Shown one piece after another: positions 26,146 to 35,316 of a stretch of DNA of 64,000 nt; within the stretch, counting starts at the first letter, position 1; the number at the start of each line of letters is the position of its first letter. Position numbers and translations under genes: made by a program. Under the pieces are notes generated by a model. It saw only the letters and a program-made list of their open reading frames with translations. It did no database searches and was not told the origin of the DNA. The DNA comes from Paenirhodobacter enshiensis (lineage in GTDB: Bacteria > Pseudomonadota > Alphaproteobacteria > Rhodobacterales > Rhodobacteraceae): assembly GCF_000740785.1 (NCBI RefSeq), contig NZ_JFZB01000001.1:1-64000 (forward strand), in the 5' to 3' direction.

Positions 26146-26985
26146 ATGGCCTACAAGACGATGCTGACGATCGTGACCGAGATGGCCGCGGCCAAGGCAC
26201 AGATCGACACGGCAATCCAGCTGGCCCGCCGGCAGGATGCGCATCTCGATGTCCTGTGCCTTGGCGTCGATCGCACCCAGACCGGCTATTACTACGCCGG
26301 TGCCTCGGCTTTTGTGCAACAGGAAGCGGTCGAGCGCAGCCAGCAGGAAGCGCGCGACATCGAGGCCGCGGTGCGCGAACGTCTGGCCGGCGAGGATATC
26401 CGCTGGTCGAGCGAAGCGCTCGTCGCCCAGATCGGTGCGATCGGTGCGGTGACGGGGATGCGGGCACGCTTCGCCGATCTGGTGATCTCGGGCCGGCCCT
26501 ATGGCGAAGGCCGCGGGCTGGAGCTTGAGGCGACGCTGGAAGCGGCGCTGTTCGAAGGCCAGGCCCCGGTGCTTCTGGTGCCCGATGGCTACACCGGCGA
26601 GGTGCCGGCGAAACGCGTCGTCGTCGCCTGGAACCAGTCGGACGAGGCGCTCGATGCGGTGCGCAAGGCGATGCCGTTCCTGAAGGCGGCCGATCTGGTC
26701 GACATCACGGTGATCGACCCGCCGACCCACGGGCCGGAGCGGTCGGACCCCGGTGGCCAGCTCAGCCAGTATCTCGCGCGTCAGGGCGTGAAGGCCGAGG
26801 TTTCGGTTCTGGCCAAGACCATGCCGCGGATCTCGGACGTGCTGAACCGCCATGTGCGCGACACCAACGCCGATCTGGTGGTGATGGGTGCCTATGGCCA
26901 TTCGCGCTTCCGCGAAGCGATCCTTGGCGGCGCGACCCGGCACATGCTGGAACTGTCGGATACCCCGGTCGTCATGGCCCACTGA
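26146..26985 (+). CDS. Universal stress protein, tandem UspA domains
   Basis: This 279-aa protein is made of two UspA-like domains (about residues 1-145 and 150-279). The second ends in the ATP-binding signature VVMGAYGHSRFREAILGGATRHML, of the G-2x-G-9x-G(S/T) type, which is degenerate in the first domain. Tandem Usp proteins act in the cytosol in starvation and anaerobic survival; the biochemical role is not defined. GGGGAC precedes ATG 26146. The FNR box at 26069 and the convergent fnrL gene point to induction at low oxygen. Confidence 0.9.
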   Translation: MAYKTMLTIVTEMAAAKAQIDTAIQLARRQDAHLDVLCLGVDRTQTGYYYAGASAFVQQEAVERSQQEARDIEAAVRERLAGEDIRWSSEALVAQIGAIGAVTGMRARFADLVISGRPYGEGRGLELEATLEAALFEGQAPVLLVPDGYTGEVPAKRVVVAWNQSDEALDAVRKAMPFLKAADLVDITVIDPPTHGPERSDPGGQLSQYLARQGVKAEVSVLAKTMPRISDVLNRHVRDTNADLVVMGAYGHSRFREAILGGATRHMLELSDTPVVMAH

Positions 26986-27022
26986 GGTCTGAAGCACTGA
27001 GGCCGGACCGGCCGAAAACACG

Positions 27023-27047
27023 AAGGGCGCCCGAGGGCGCCCTTTTT
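27023..27047 (+). terminator. Intrinsic terminator of the stress-protein gene
   Basis: The stem AAGGGCGCCC/GGGCGCCCTT (27023-27032 with 27035-27044) is followed by a T run (27043-27047). It lies between the convergent stress-protein and fnrL genes. Confidence 0.85.
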
Positions 27048-27096
27048 CGTTTCAGCCCGGCGGGAAACCGCGAGAGGCCCCCTGCCCCGGCAGTTC

Positions 27097-27843
27097 TCAG
27101 ACCAGAAAGCCACCGTCGCTGTCGTCGCCGGCCTCGGTCATCAGCACATCCATATCGGGGATGATAACGCGGCGCTTGCCTTCCAGCTCGATCACGCCCT
27201 CGCGTTTCAGCTGCGACATCTGCCGGCTCACCGTTTCCAGCGTCAGCCCGAGATAATCGGCCATCGCCTCGCGGGTCAGCGGCAGTTCGAACGCCATACG
27301 CCCCTTCGCCTCCTGCCGCTTCACCGAGGCATCGCGCCGCGCGATGATCGACAGAAGCGAGGCGATCTTCTCGCGCGCGGTCTTGCGCCCGAGAAGCAGC
27401 ATCCATTCCCGCGCCGCATCGAGTTCATCGAGCGTCATCTGCAACAGCCGCTGCGCGATATGGGGCGTGCGCTCCATCATCTCCTCGAACGGCTTGCGGC
27501 GGAAACAGCACATCACGATGTCTGTCGTGGCAATGACGTTGTAGGCCGCCTCGCCGCGGCCGGGCCGGCCGAAGAAATCCGAGGGCAGCAACAGGCCCAC
27601 CATCTGGGTGCGCCCGTCTTCCAGCGTCTGGGTCAGCGTCGCCACGCCCGAAATGAGCGAGGCCACGAAATCCATCCGGTCGCCCGCCCAGATCACCGTC
27701 TGTCCCGCCTCGAAGCTGCGGAAATACTTGATCTGCTCGAGTTCCTCGATCTCGTCGCCCTCGCAACGGGCGCAGACGGCACGGTGCCGGATCGGGCAGT
27801 CGCCACAGGTTACCGCGGCATGTATGCCGTCGTCATGCGCCAT
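27097..27843 (-). CDS. fnrL: Oxygen-sensing transcriptional regulator FnrL (Crp/Fnr family)
   Basis: This 248-aa protein has the N-terminal cysteine cluster CGDCPIRHRAVCARC (Cys13, 16, 24, 27) and another pair in VMCCFRRKP, enough for an oxygen-labile [4Fe-4S] cluster. A cNMP-type beta-roll, a dimer helix and a C-terminal helix-turn-helix (LTREAMADYLGLTLETVSRQ) follow; the E..SR pattern reads TTGAT/ATCAA half-sites. ATG 27843 has GAGG 5 nt upstream; the earlier GTG is less likely. An FNR box begins 11 nt upstream of the start codon, which would place bound FnrL over the fnrL 5' region and suggests autoregulation. It is divergent from hemN, as in other Rhodobacteraceae. Confidence 0.95.
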   Translation of the reverse strand: MAHDDGIHAAVTCGDCPIRHRAVCARCEGDEIEELEQIKYFRSFEAGQTVIWAGDRMDFVASLISGVATLTQTLEDGRTQMVGLLLPSDFFGRPGRGEAAYNVIATTDIVMCCFRRKPFEEMMERTPHIAQRLLQMTLDELDAAREWMLLLGRKTAREKIASLLSIIARRDASVKRQEAKGRMAFELPLTREAMADYLGLTLETVSRQMSQLKREGVIELEGKRRVIIPDMDVLMTEAGDDSDGGFLV

Positions 27844-27853
27844 GAGACCTCGC

Positions 27854-27895
27854 TTGATATGGGTCAATTTCACCCGAAGGCTCGCGCCTTATTAG
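27854..27895 (+). promoter_or_regulatory. FNR box and -10 of the hemN promoter; also over the fnrL 5' end
   Basis: TTGATATGGGTCAA (27854-27867) fits TTGAT-N4-RTCAA. TATTAG (27890-27895) starts 36 nt after the first base of the box. A class II arrangement (box centre at -41.5) puts +1 at 27902, one base before the hemN ATG. This explains why no Shine-Dalgarno is seen. The same box lies 11 nt from the fnrL start on the other strand. Confidence 0.8.
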
Positions 27896-27902
27896 TAATC
27901 TC

Positions 27903-29252
27903 ATGGATCAGATTACGCAACTCGCCCGACTCGGTCTGTTCGACGCCCGTGTGCCCCGCTACACGAGCTATCCGACCGCGCCCCATTTCGGCACCGAAAT
28001 CGGCGCCGCCGATTTCACCCGCTGGATCGCGGCGATCCCCGAGGGGGCGCGGATCTCGCTTTATCTGCATGTCCCCTTCTGCCGCAGGCTGTGCTGGTTC
28101 TGCGCCTGCCGCACGCAGGGCACGCAGAATGAGGAGCCGGTGCGCGCCTATCTGCAAACGCTGCTGGCCGAGGTCGCGCTGCTGAAAGCGCAGCTGCCCC
28201 GCGGCGTCACTCTGTCGCGGCTGCACTGGGGCGGCGGCACGCCGACGCTGATGGACGCCGACATGATCGCGACGCTCGCCGCGGCGATTCGCGATGCGGT
28301 GCCGATGGCGCCCGATGGAGAATTCTCGGTCGAGATCGACCCGAACGAGATCGACGATGCCCGCGCCGATGCGCTGGCAGCGGCGGGGATGAACCGCGCC
28401 TCGATCGGGGTGCAGGATTTCGACCCCGAAATCCAGAAGGTGATCGGCCGCGAACAAAGCTATGAGGTCACCCGCGCCGCGGCCCAGATGCTGCGCGCGC
28501 GCGGCATCACCAGCCTGAACGCCGATATCCTCTATGGCCTGCCCGGCCAGACCCGCGAGAAGATTTCCCAGTCTGTCCAGATGCTGCTGTCGCTCAACCC
28601 CGACCGGGTGGCGCTGTATGGCTATGCGCATGTGCCGTGGATGGCGCGGCGTCAGACGATGATCCCCTCGGACGAGCTGCCCACCCCCGAAGAGCGCCTC
28701 GCGCTGTTCGAGACGGCGCGCAAGCTGTTCGTCGCCGATGGCTATGACGAGCTTGGCATCGACCATTTCGCGCTGCCCACCGACGGGCTCGCAAAGGCCG
28801 CGAAGGCCGGGCTGATGCGGCGCAACTTCCAGGGCTACACCGACGACACCGCCGAGGTTCTGGTGGGGCTGGGTGCGAGCTCGATCTCGCGCTTCCCGCA
28901 AGGCTATGCGCAGAACGCGCCCGCGACCTCGGCCTATACGGCGGCGATCCGCGAAGGGCGGTTCTCCACCAGCCGCGGCCATGCCTTCGTGGGCGAGGAC
29001 CGGATGCGCGCGCGCCTGATCGAGGCGCTGATGTGCGATTTCCGGGTCTCGACGCAGGAACTGGTGCAGGACTATGGCGCCGATCCCGCGGAACTCGCCC
29101 GGCTGCTGTCGTCTTGCGCCGAGCATTTCGGCCCGATGGTCGCGCTGACCACCGAGGGGCTGGAGATCCCCGAGCAGGGACGGCCGCTGACCCGGATGAT
29201 CGCGCGCCATTTCGACGCCTACGATCTGTCGAAACATTCCTCGGCGATCTGA
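27903..29252 (+). CDS. hemN: Oxygen-independent coproporphyrinogen III oxidase (radical SAM)
   Basis: This 449-aa protein has RYTSYPTAPHF at the N-terminus, HVPFCRRLCWFCAC with the radical-SAM CxxxCxxC (Cys60, 64, 67), the glycine motif WGGGTPT, and DILYGLPGQT. The full length and C-terminal domain place it with true HemN rather than HemW. It converts coproporphyrinogen III to protoporphyrinogen IX without O2, complementing HemF. The ATG lacks any Shine-Dalgarno and sits at the predicted transcription start, so translation is probably leaderless. A terminator follows at 29275. Confidence 0.96.
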   Translation: MDQITQLARLGLFDARVPRYTSYPTAPHFGTEIGAADFTRWIAAIPEGARISLYLHVPFCRRLCWFCACRTQGTQNEEPVRAYLQTLLAEVALLKAQLPRGVTLSRLHWGGGTPTLMDADMIATLAAAIRDAVPMAPDGEFSVEIDPNEIDDARADALAAAGMNRASIGVQDFDPEIQKVIGREQSYEVTRAAAQMLRARGITSLNADILYGLPGQTREKISQSVQMLLSLNPDRVALYGYAHVPWMARRQTMIPSDELPTPEERLALFETARKLFVADGYDELGIDHFALPTDGLAKAAKAGLMRRNFQGYTDDTAEVLVGLGASSISRFPQGYAQNAPATSAYTAAIREGRFSTSRGHAFVGEDRMRARLIEALMCDFRVSTQELVQDYGADPAELARLLSSCAEHFGPMVALTTEGLEIPEQGRPLTRMIARHFDAYDLSKHSSAI

Positions 29253-29274
29253 TCTCGCTGCACATGAACACCGA

Positions 29275-29299
29275 GGGGCGGCACCGACCGCCCCTTTTT
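29275..29299 (+). terminator. Intrinsic terminator of hemN
   Basis: The stem GGGGCGG/CCGCCCC (29275-29281 with 29288-29294) has a 6-nt loop and is followed by TTTTT. Confidence 0.88.
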
Positions 29300-29316
29300 C
29301 ATGCCCCTATGCCGGC

Positions 29317-30909
29317 TCAGCCCCTCGGGCCGAGGGCGGCGGCGATCAGCGCGCGGGTGTAATCGGTGCGCGGCGCGGCGAAGATCTGTTCGGCCTCGCC
29401 GGTCTCGACGACATCGCCCTGCTTCATCACGATCACCTTGTGTGCGAGCGCGCGCACCACCCGCAGATCATGGCTGATGAACAGATAGGCGAGGCCATGG
29501 CGATGCTGCAGCGCGCGCAACAGCTCGACGATCTGCACCTGCACCGTCATGTCGAGGGCCGAGGTCGGCTCGTCCAGCACCACCACCTTCGGGCGCAGGA
29601 TCATCGCCCGCGCGATGGCGATGCGCTGGCGCTGCCCGCCCGAGAATTCATGCGGATAGCGGTGCATCCATGCCGGATCGAGGCCGACCTCGGTCATGAT
29701 CTCGCGCACCATGTCGTCGCGGTCGCGGCCGGGGTCGACCCCATGCACACCAAGCCCCTCGGCGACGATCTGGGCGATGGTCATCCGCGGGCTGAGCGCG
29801 CCGAACGGGTCCTGAAACACGATCTGCATGTCGCTCCGCAGCGGCCGCAGCTCTGCCCCCGTCAGGGCCGAGATGTCGCGCCCCATGAACAGGATCGGCC
29901 CCTCGGAATGGATCAGCCGCATCAGCCCGAGCGCGAGCGTGGTCTTGCCCGAACCGGATTCGCCGACGATCCCCAGCGTCTCGCCCGCGCGCACGGAAAG
30001 CGTGGCGCCGTTCACCGCCTTCACATGGCCGACGGTGCGGCGCAGCAGCCCGCGCCGGATCGGAAACCAGACCTTCAGATCGGTCGCGCTCAGCACCTCG
30101 GGGGCGTCGGGGGCGACCGGATCGGCGTGGCCCTTGGGCTCGGCCGCCAGAAGCTTGCGGGTGTAGGGATGGCGGGGATTGGCGAAGATCTCGGCGGTCG
30201 GGCCCTGCTCGACGATCTCGCCCTTGCTCATCACGCAGACCCGGTCGGCGATGCGGCGCACGACGCCCAGATCGTGGCTGATGAACAGAAGGCTCATGTT
30301 GCGCTCGGCCTTCAGCCCGGCCAGCAGCTCCAATATCTGAGCCTGAATGGTGACGTCGAGGGCCGTCGTCGGCTCGTCCGCGATCAGCAGCTCCGGCCCG
30401 TTCGCCAGCGCCATCGCGATCATCACCCGCTGGCGCTGCCCGCCCGAGAGCTGATGCGGATAGTCCTGCAACCGGCTCTCCGGATCGCGGATGCCGACCT
30501 GATCCAGAAGCTCGACGATGCGCGTCCGCGCCTGCGGGCCCCGCAGCCCCTGATGCAGCGCGAGGCTCTCGCCGATCTGCTTCTCGATGGTGTGGAGCGG
30601 GTTGAGCGACGTCATCGGCTCCTGGAAGATGAAGCTGATGTCATTGCCGCGCACCTTGCGCAGATCGGCTTCGGAGGCGCCGACCATCTCGCGCCCGCGG
30701 TAGCGCACCGACCCCGAGACCTCGGCCGAGGGGCCGAGCAGACGCACCGTCGAGAGCGCGGTGATCGACTTGCCGGAACCCGACTCGCCCACCAGCGCCA
30801 CGGTCTCGCCCTCGGCGATGGCGAAGGAGACGCCATGCACCGCCTCGGTCAGACCCGCCTCCGAACGGAACGCGATCTTCAGGTTCTCGATCTGGAGAAT
30901 GTCGCTCAT
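29317..30909 (-). CDS. yejF: Peptide ABC transporter ATPase, dual domain (YejF-like)
   Basis: This 530-aa protein holds two complete ABC ATPase domains. Walker A is GESGSGKSI and GESGSGKTT, the signatures are [12 protein letters not shown] and [12 protein letters not shown], and Walker B is [12 protein letters not shown] and [12 protein letters not shown]. Each domain is followed by the oligopeptide-transporter C-terminal extension. It energises import through YejB/YejE. It is the last gene of yejA-yejB-yejE-yejF and its ATG overlaps the yejE stop (ATGA, 30906-30909). E. coli Yej imports microcin C and other peptides; the physiological peptide here is unknown. Confidence 0.93.
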   Translation of the reverse strand: MSDILQIENLKIAFRSEAGLTEAVHGVSFAIAEGETVALVGESGSGKSITALSTVRLLGPSAEVSGSVRYRGREMVGASEADLRKVRGNDISFIFQEPMTSLNPLHTIEKQIGESLALHQGLRGPQARTRIVELLDQVGIRDPESRLQDYPHQLSGGQRQRVMIAMALANGPELLIADEPTTALDVTIQAQILELLAGLKAERNMSLLFISHDLGVVRRIADRVCVMSKGEIVEQGPTAEIFANPRHPYTRKLLAAEPKGHADPVAPDAPEVLSATDLKVWFPIRRGLLRRTVGHVKAVNGATLSVRAGETLGIVGESGSGKTTLALGLMRLIHSEGPILFMGRDISALTGAELRPLRSDMQIVFQDPFGALSPRMTIAQIVAEGLGVHGVDPGRDRDDMVREIMTEVGLDPAWMHRYPHEFSGGQRQRIAIARAMILRPKVVVLDEPTSALDMTVQVQIVELLRALQHRHGLAYLFISHDLRVVRALAHKVIVMKQGDVVETGEAEQIFAAPRTDYTRALIAAALGPRG

Positions 30910-32012
30910 CTGAACACCTTGCGCGGATCGAAGGCGTCGCGCACCCCCTCGAAGATGAACACCAGAAGCGACAGCATCAGCGAGAAGGTGAAGAACGCGG
31001 TGAAGGCGAGCCAGGGCGCCTGCGGGTTCTGCTTGCCCTGAAGCGCCAACTCGCCGAGCGAGGGGGCGGAGCTCGGCAGCCCGTAGCCCAGATAGTCGAG
31101 CGAGGCGAGCGTCGAGATCGCCCCGGTGATGACGAAGGGCAGCATGGTCAGCGTCGCCACCATGGCGTTGGGCAGGATATGGCGGAACATGATCACCCGG
31201 TCACTGACCCCGAGCGCGCGCGCCGCGCGGACATATTCGAAATTCCGCGCCCGCAGGAATTCGGCCCGCACTACGCCGGTCAGCGCCGGCCAGCCGAACA
31301 GGATCACGATGAACACCAGAAGCCAGAAGCTGCGCCCGAGGATCGCGAACAGGATCATGATGACGAAAAGCGACGGTGTGGAGGACCAGATCTCCAGCAG
31401 GCGTTGCAAGATCAGGTCGGTCCTACCGCCGAAATAGCCCTGCACCGCGCCCGCCGCGATGCCGATGGCCGAGGCCACCGCCGAGACGATCAGCGCGAAG
31501 CCGACCGACAGCCGGAAGCCGTAGATCACCCGCGCCAGCACGTCGCGCCCGGTGTTGTCGGTGCCGAGCCAATGCGCGCGATCGGGCGCCGAGGGCACCG
31601 CGCCCACGTCATTGATCGTGCGATAGCCGTAGGGGATCGGCGGCCAGAGCAACCAGCCGGTCTGCACCGCCTCGCCGCCGACCTTGCCGGTCTGGCGCGC
31701 CTCTTCCATCGTCTTGTCGGGGGTGTCCCAGCATTCCTGACGCCCGCCGGTGACGATCAGGCATTGCACCGAAGGGTCGCGATAGATCGCCTCGGTGCGG
31801 AAGTCGCCACCGAATGTCGTTTCCGGGTAAAAGCGATAGACCGGCATGTAAAGCGATCCGCGATAGCTGACGAGGATCGGCCGGTCATTCGCCACCAGCT
31901 CGGCAAACAGCGACAGCCCGAACAGCACCGAGAAGACGATCAGCGACCAGAACGCCCGGCGGTTGTCGCGGAAATTGCGCAGGCGCCGGCGGGTCAGGGG
32001 GGACAGCTGCAT
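30906..32012 (-). CDS. yejE: Peptide ABC transporter permease (YejE-like)
   Basis: This 368-aa inner-membrane protein has an N-terminal helix followed by an extended periplasmic loop, which includes the YejE-typical stretch with Cys-rich CLIVTGGRQECWDTP. The BPD permease core holds GTDNTGRDVLARVIYG and the EAA-like RAARALGVSDRVIMFRHILPN loop that contacts the ATPase. Start ATG 32012 shares its last base with the yejB stop (TGATG). It forms the channel with YejB. Confidence 0.93.
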   Translation of the reverse strand: MQLSPLTRRRLRNFRDNRRAFWSLIVFSVLFGLSLFAELVANDRPILVSYRGSLYMPVYRFYPETTFGGDFRTEAIYRDPSVQCLIVTGGRQECWDTPDKTMEEARQTGKVGGEAVQTGWLLWPPIPYGYRTINDVGAVPSAPDRAHWLGTDNTGRDVLARVIYGFRLSVGFALIVSAVASAIGIAAGAVQGYFGGRTDLILQRLLEIWSSTPSLFVIMILFAILGRSFWLLVFIVILFGWPALTGVVRAEFLRARNFEYVRAARALGVSDRVIMFRHILPNAMVATLTMLPFVITGAISTLASLDYLGYGLPSSAPSLGELALQGKQNPQAPWLAFTAFFTFSLMLSLLVFIFEGVRDAFDPRKVFR

Positions 32013-33166
32013 CAGCCCTCTCTCCGCTCGAAATCGATCCGGGGATCGACCAGCACATAGGTGATGTCGGAAAGGATCCCCACCACCAGCGAAATCAGCC
32101 CGAACACGTAAAGCGTGCCGAAGATCACCGGATAGTTCCGCTCGGCCGCCGCCTGAAAGCCCAGAAGCCCCAGCCCGTCGAGCGAGAAGATCGTCTCGAC
32201 GATGATCGAGGAACCGAAGAACACCCCCAGAAACGTCGCCGGAAAGCCCGCGATCACGATCAGCATGGCGTTGCGGAACACATGGCCATACAGCACCCTG
32301 CGCTCGCTCAGCCCCTTGGCGCGGGCGGTCATCACATATTGCTTGTTGATCTCGTCGAGGAAGGAATTCTTCGTCAGCAGCGTCATCGTGGCGAACCCCG
32401 AGATCGTCATCGCGATGGTCGGCAAGGTGATGTGCCACAGGTAATCGACGGCCTTGCCCCATGTGGTCATCGTCGCCCAGTCATCCGAGGTCAGCCCGCG
32501 CAGCGGGAATATCTTCCAGTAAGACCCGCCGGCGAACAGCACCATCAGCAGCACCGCGAACAGGAAACCGGGGATCGCATAGGCCACGATCACCGCGGCC
32601 GAGGTCCAGGTGTCGAACGGCGTGCCGTTGCGCACCGCCTTGCGGATGCCGAGCGGGATCGAGATCAGATAGGCCAGCAGCGTCGACCACAACCCGAGCG
32701 AAATCGACACCGGCAGCTTCTCGGCCACCAGCTGCATCACCGTCTGCGGGTGATAGAAGCTCTTGCCGAAATCGAAGGTCACGTAATGGCCGAGCATGAT
32801 GAAGAACCGCTTCCAGGCGGGGATCTTCTCGGCGTGGCAGGCAGGATTGCCGAGGTCGGGGGTGCCGGTGAAGCCGTCGGCACAAACGATGCGCGAAAAG
32901 CCCATCTGCACCTCGAGCTGATGCAGCAGCTGCGGCGAGATGCCCCGCGCCCCCTGATAGCCCGGATCGTCGAGCCCGCCCTGCGACTGGCCGGCGTCCC
33001 CCCCGCCCGAGATGTTGCGCAGACTGTCGGCATCGCCCTGAACGCGGGCGATGATCTGTTCGATCGGGCCGCCGGGCACGAAATTGGTCAGCGTGAAGCT
33101 GATCAGCATGATCCCGAACAGGGTCGGTATCACCAGAAGCAGCCGCCTCAGGATATAGGCCCCCAT
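32012..33166 (-). CDS. yejB: Peptide ABC transporter permease (YejB-like)
   Basis: This 384-aa inner-membrane protein begins MGAYILRRLLLVIPTLFGI, typical of DppB/OppB-type permeases. It carries a large insert after the first helix (residues about 35-120), characteristic of YejB. The core includes the EAA-like loop VMTARAKGLSERRVLYGHVFRN and the conserved C-terminal FSLDGLGLLGF region. It follows yejA by 67 bp and overlaps yejE by one base, so the four genes form one operon. Confidence 0.93.
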   Translation of the reverse strand: MGAYILRRLLLVIPTLFGIMLISFTLTNFVPGGPIEQIIARVQGDADSLRNISGGGDAGQSQGGLDDPGYQGARGISPQLLHQLEVQMGFSRIVCADGFTGTPDLGNPACHAEKIPAWKRFFIMLGHYVTFDFGKSFYHPQTVMQLVAEKLPVSISLGLWSTLLAYLISIPLGIRKAVRNGTPFDTWTSAAVIVAYAIPGFLFAVLLMVLFAGGSYWKIFPLRGLTSDDWATMTTWGKAVDYLWHITLPTIAMTISGFATMTLLTKNSFLDEINKQYVMTARAKGLSERRVLYGHVFRNAMLIVIAGFPATFLGVFFGSSIIVETIFSLDGLGLLGFQAAAERNYPVIFGTLYVFGLISLVVGILSDITYVLVDPRIDFERREG

Positions 33167-33233
33167 GCGCTCCCCTGTCCTTGTCGTCGCACCGCGCCGC
33201 CGGCCCTGCCCCTCTGATCGGGGCCGGACCGCC

Positions 33234-35168
33234 TCAGCCGCCGAAAGCGCCCACGGCCTTCAGCTTCGCACCCTTGTCGGCGTTCGCCCACCAGAAGTCC
33301 AGCTCTCCGAGCGCATGGGCGGGCAGCGCCGGCGGATGCTCGAACATGTCGTAATAGGCGACGGTGTACTTGTCCTTGTACCACTGCGGCACCCAGAAGC
33401 GCAGCGCGCGCAATGCCCGGTCGAGCGCACGCACCCGCGCCACCAGCTCGGCATGGGTCTGCGCTTCCTCGACCAGACGGATCAGCGCGTCGATGCCCGG
33501 GTTCGACAGTCCCATCGCGTTGAACACATCCTTCACGCCGCCGGTGCCGAAATACTGCTGCAGGTTCGCGCCGGGGATCAGCTCCTGTCCAAGCTGCGTG
33601 GTGATCATGTCGAAGTCATGGTTGCCACGACGCGTCTGGTATTGCGCATCGTCGACCCGCGCCATGCGGGCATCGACGCCAAGCGCGCGCAGGTTCTCGA
33701 CATAGGGGGTGATGACGCGATCGAAGGTCTGATCGTCGTTCAGGATCTCGACGCGCAACAGCTCGCCTTCCGGATTGCGCCGCAGCCCGTCGCCGCCGGC
33801 GGTCCAGCCCGCGGCATCGAGCAAGATCGCCGCCCGCCGCATGTTGGCCCGGTCGAGCTGGCGCTCGCCCGACACCGGCGCCATCACCGCCTCATCGGTC
33901 AACACGCCCTCGGGCAGCTCATGCGCCAGAGGGGTCAGGATCTCCAGCTCCTCGGGCGTCGGCTTACCCTGGGCCGCGAGCTCCGAATTTTCCCAGATCG
34001 AGTTGATGCGAGCGTAAAGACCGTAGAACAAGGCCTTGTTCGCCCATTCGAAATTGAACATCAGGCCAAGCGCCTCGCGCACGCGGATGTCCTGGAACTG
34101 CGGCCGGCGCATGTTGATCGCGAAGCACTGCCCCGAGGCGACGTTGCCGTTCGGCAGTTCCGCCTTCACCACCTGCCCCTTGTTCAGCGCCGGGAAGTCG
34201 TAGCCCGTCGCCCAGGCCTGCGAGGAGGCCTCGTTGCGGAAGGTGTAATTGCCGGCCTTGAAGCCCTCGAACGCGGCCTGATAGTCGCCGTAATACTCGA
34301 TCCGGATGCGGTCGAAATTGGCGCGGCCGCGGTTGACCGGCAGATCCGCTCCCCAGTAATCGGGGTTGCGCCGCCACACCACGGTGCGCCCGCCGCGCGC
34401 GCTGTCGAACATGTAGGGCCCCGAGCCGATCAGCGGCTTGTCCGAGGCCTTCGCAAGGTCGATCCCGTCGCGCAGGAACTGCGCCTTCGACAGCACGGGC
34501 AACCCGCCCGCCGACTGGATGATGTCGCGGCGCGGATAACCGGCGACGAAGGTGAACTTCACCCGCCGCGCATCGAGCGCCTCGCAGCTCTCGATCTGCT
34601 GGGCGACGACGGCGCGGAACGAGCTCAGCCCCTTGTCGCGCAATTGCTCGAACGAGAATACGACATCCTCGACCGTCAGGGGCGAGCCGTCGGAAAACCG
34701 GATCCCCTCACGCAGGGTGAAAATCACCCAGTCCTTCGAGGGCGGGTATTCGAGGCTCTCGCACAACAGCCCGTAAGCCTCGCCCACGGTGTCCGAGGTC
34801 GGGGTCAGCAGCGTCTCATGCGGCGCCGAAGACAGCGCGGCCGGCCGCCCCTCCAGCGTGTAGGGGTTGTAATTGTCGAAGCTGCCCGGCGCCCATTCGG
34901 AAATCTCGCCGCCTTTCGGGGCCGCGGGATCGACGTAATCGAGCGCGGCGAAATCCGGAGCGTATTTCAGATCCCCCAGCGTGGCGATGGCCGTCGCGGT
35001 GACGGTCCCGGATGCGGCGGCAGCCCCGGGCGCGGCAGCGGCCGGGACGGCTTCGGGGGCGGTCTGGGCGCGCGCCGGACGCAAGAGCGGCACCGCCGTT
35101 CCGATCAGCGCCGCCCCCAGCCCCGAGCCGAAGCCGCGTCGCGTCACCGAAAAGAGCGTTCCTGTCAT
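33234..35168 (-). CDS. yejA: Extracellular peptide-binding protein (YejA-like)
   Basis: This 644-aa protein is an SBP family 5 (OppA/DppA-like) periplasmic binding protein, with GDLKYAPDFAALDYVDP near the mature N-terminus and the internal WVIFTLREGIRFSDGSPLT signature. The signal sequence contains a twin-arginine-like VTRRGFGSG followed by a hydrophobic stretch to about residue 34, so Tat export is possible. An Ala/Pro-rich linker of about 30 residues precedes the folded domain. AAGGAGG lies 7 nt upstream of ATG 35168. It is the first gene of the yej operon and divergent from pheA. Confidence 0.93.
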   Translation of the reverse strand: MTGTLFSVTRRGFGSGLGAALIGTAVPLLRPARAQTAPEAVPAAAAPGAAAASGTVTATAIATLGDLKYAPDFAALDYVDPAAPKGGEISEWAPGSFDNYNPYTLEGRPAALSSAPHETLLTPTSDTVGEAYGLLCESLEYPPSKDWVIFTLREGIRFSDGSPLTVEDVVFSFEQLRDKGLSSFRAVVAQQIESCEALDARRVKFTFVAGYPRRDIIQSAGGLPVLSKAQFLRDGIDLAKASDKPLIGSGPYMFDSARGGRTVVWRRNPDYWGADLPVNRGRANFDRIRIEYYGDYQAAFEGFKAGNYTFRNEASSQAWATGYDFPALNKGQVVKAELPNGNVASGQCFAINMRRPQFQDIRVREALGLMFNFEWANKALFYGLYARINSIWENSELAAQGKPTPEELEILTPLAHELPEGVLTDEAVMAPVSGERQLDRANMRRAAILLDAAGWTAGGDGLRRNPEGELLRVEILNDDQTFDRVITPYVENLRALGVDARMARVDDAQYQTRRGNHDFDMITTQLGQELIPGANLQQYFGTGGVKDVFNAMGLSNPGIDALIRLVEEAQTHAELVARVRALDRALRALRFWVPQWYKDKYTVAYYDMFEHPPALPAHALGELDFWWANADKGAKLKAVGAFGG

Positions 35169-35316
35169 GCCTTGCCTCCTTCATGCGCGCACAGCTAAGG
35201 GCGCAATGCCCCGGGGTGCAAGTTGCTTCTGCGTGAAGCCCCCCTCCGACAGGCGCGACAGCGCTTGCCGCCCGGCCCGGGCACGGTATAGGCAGGCCGA
35301 AACGACGGAGGAAATC

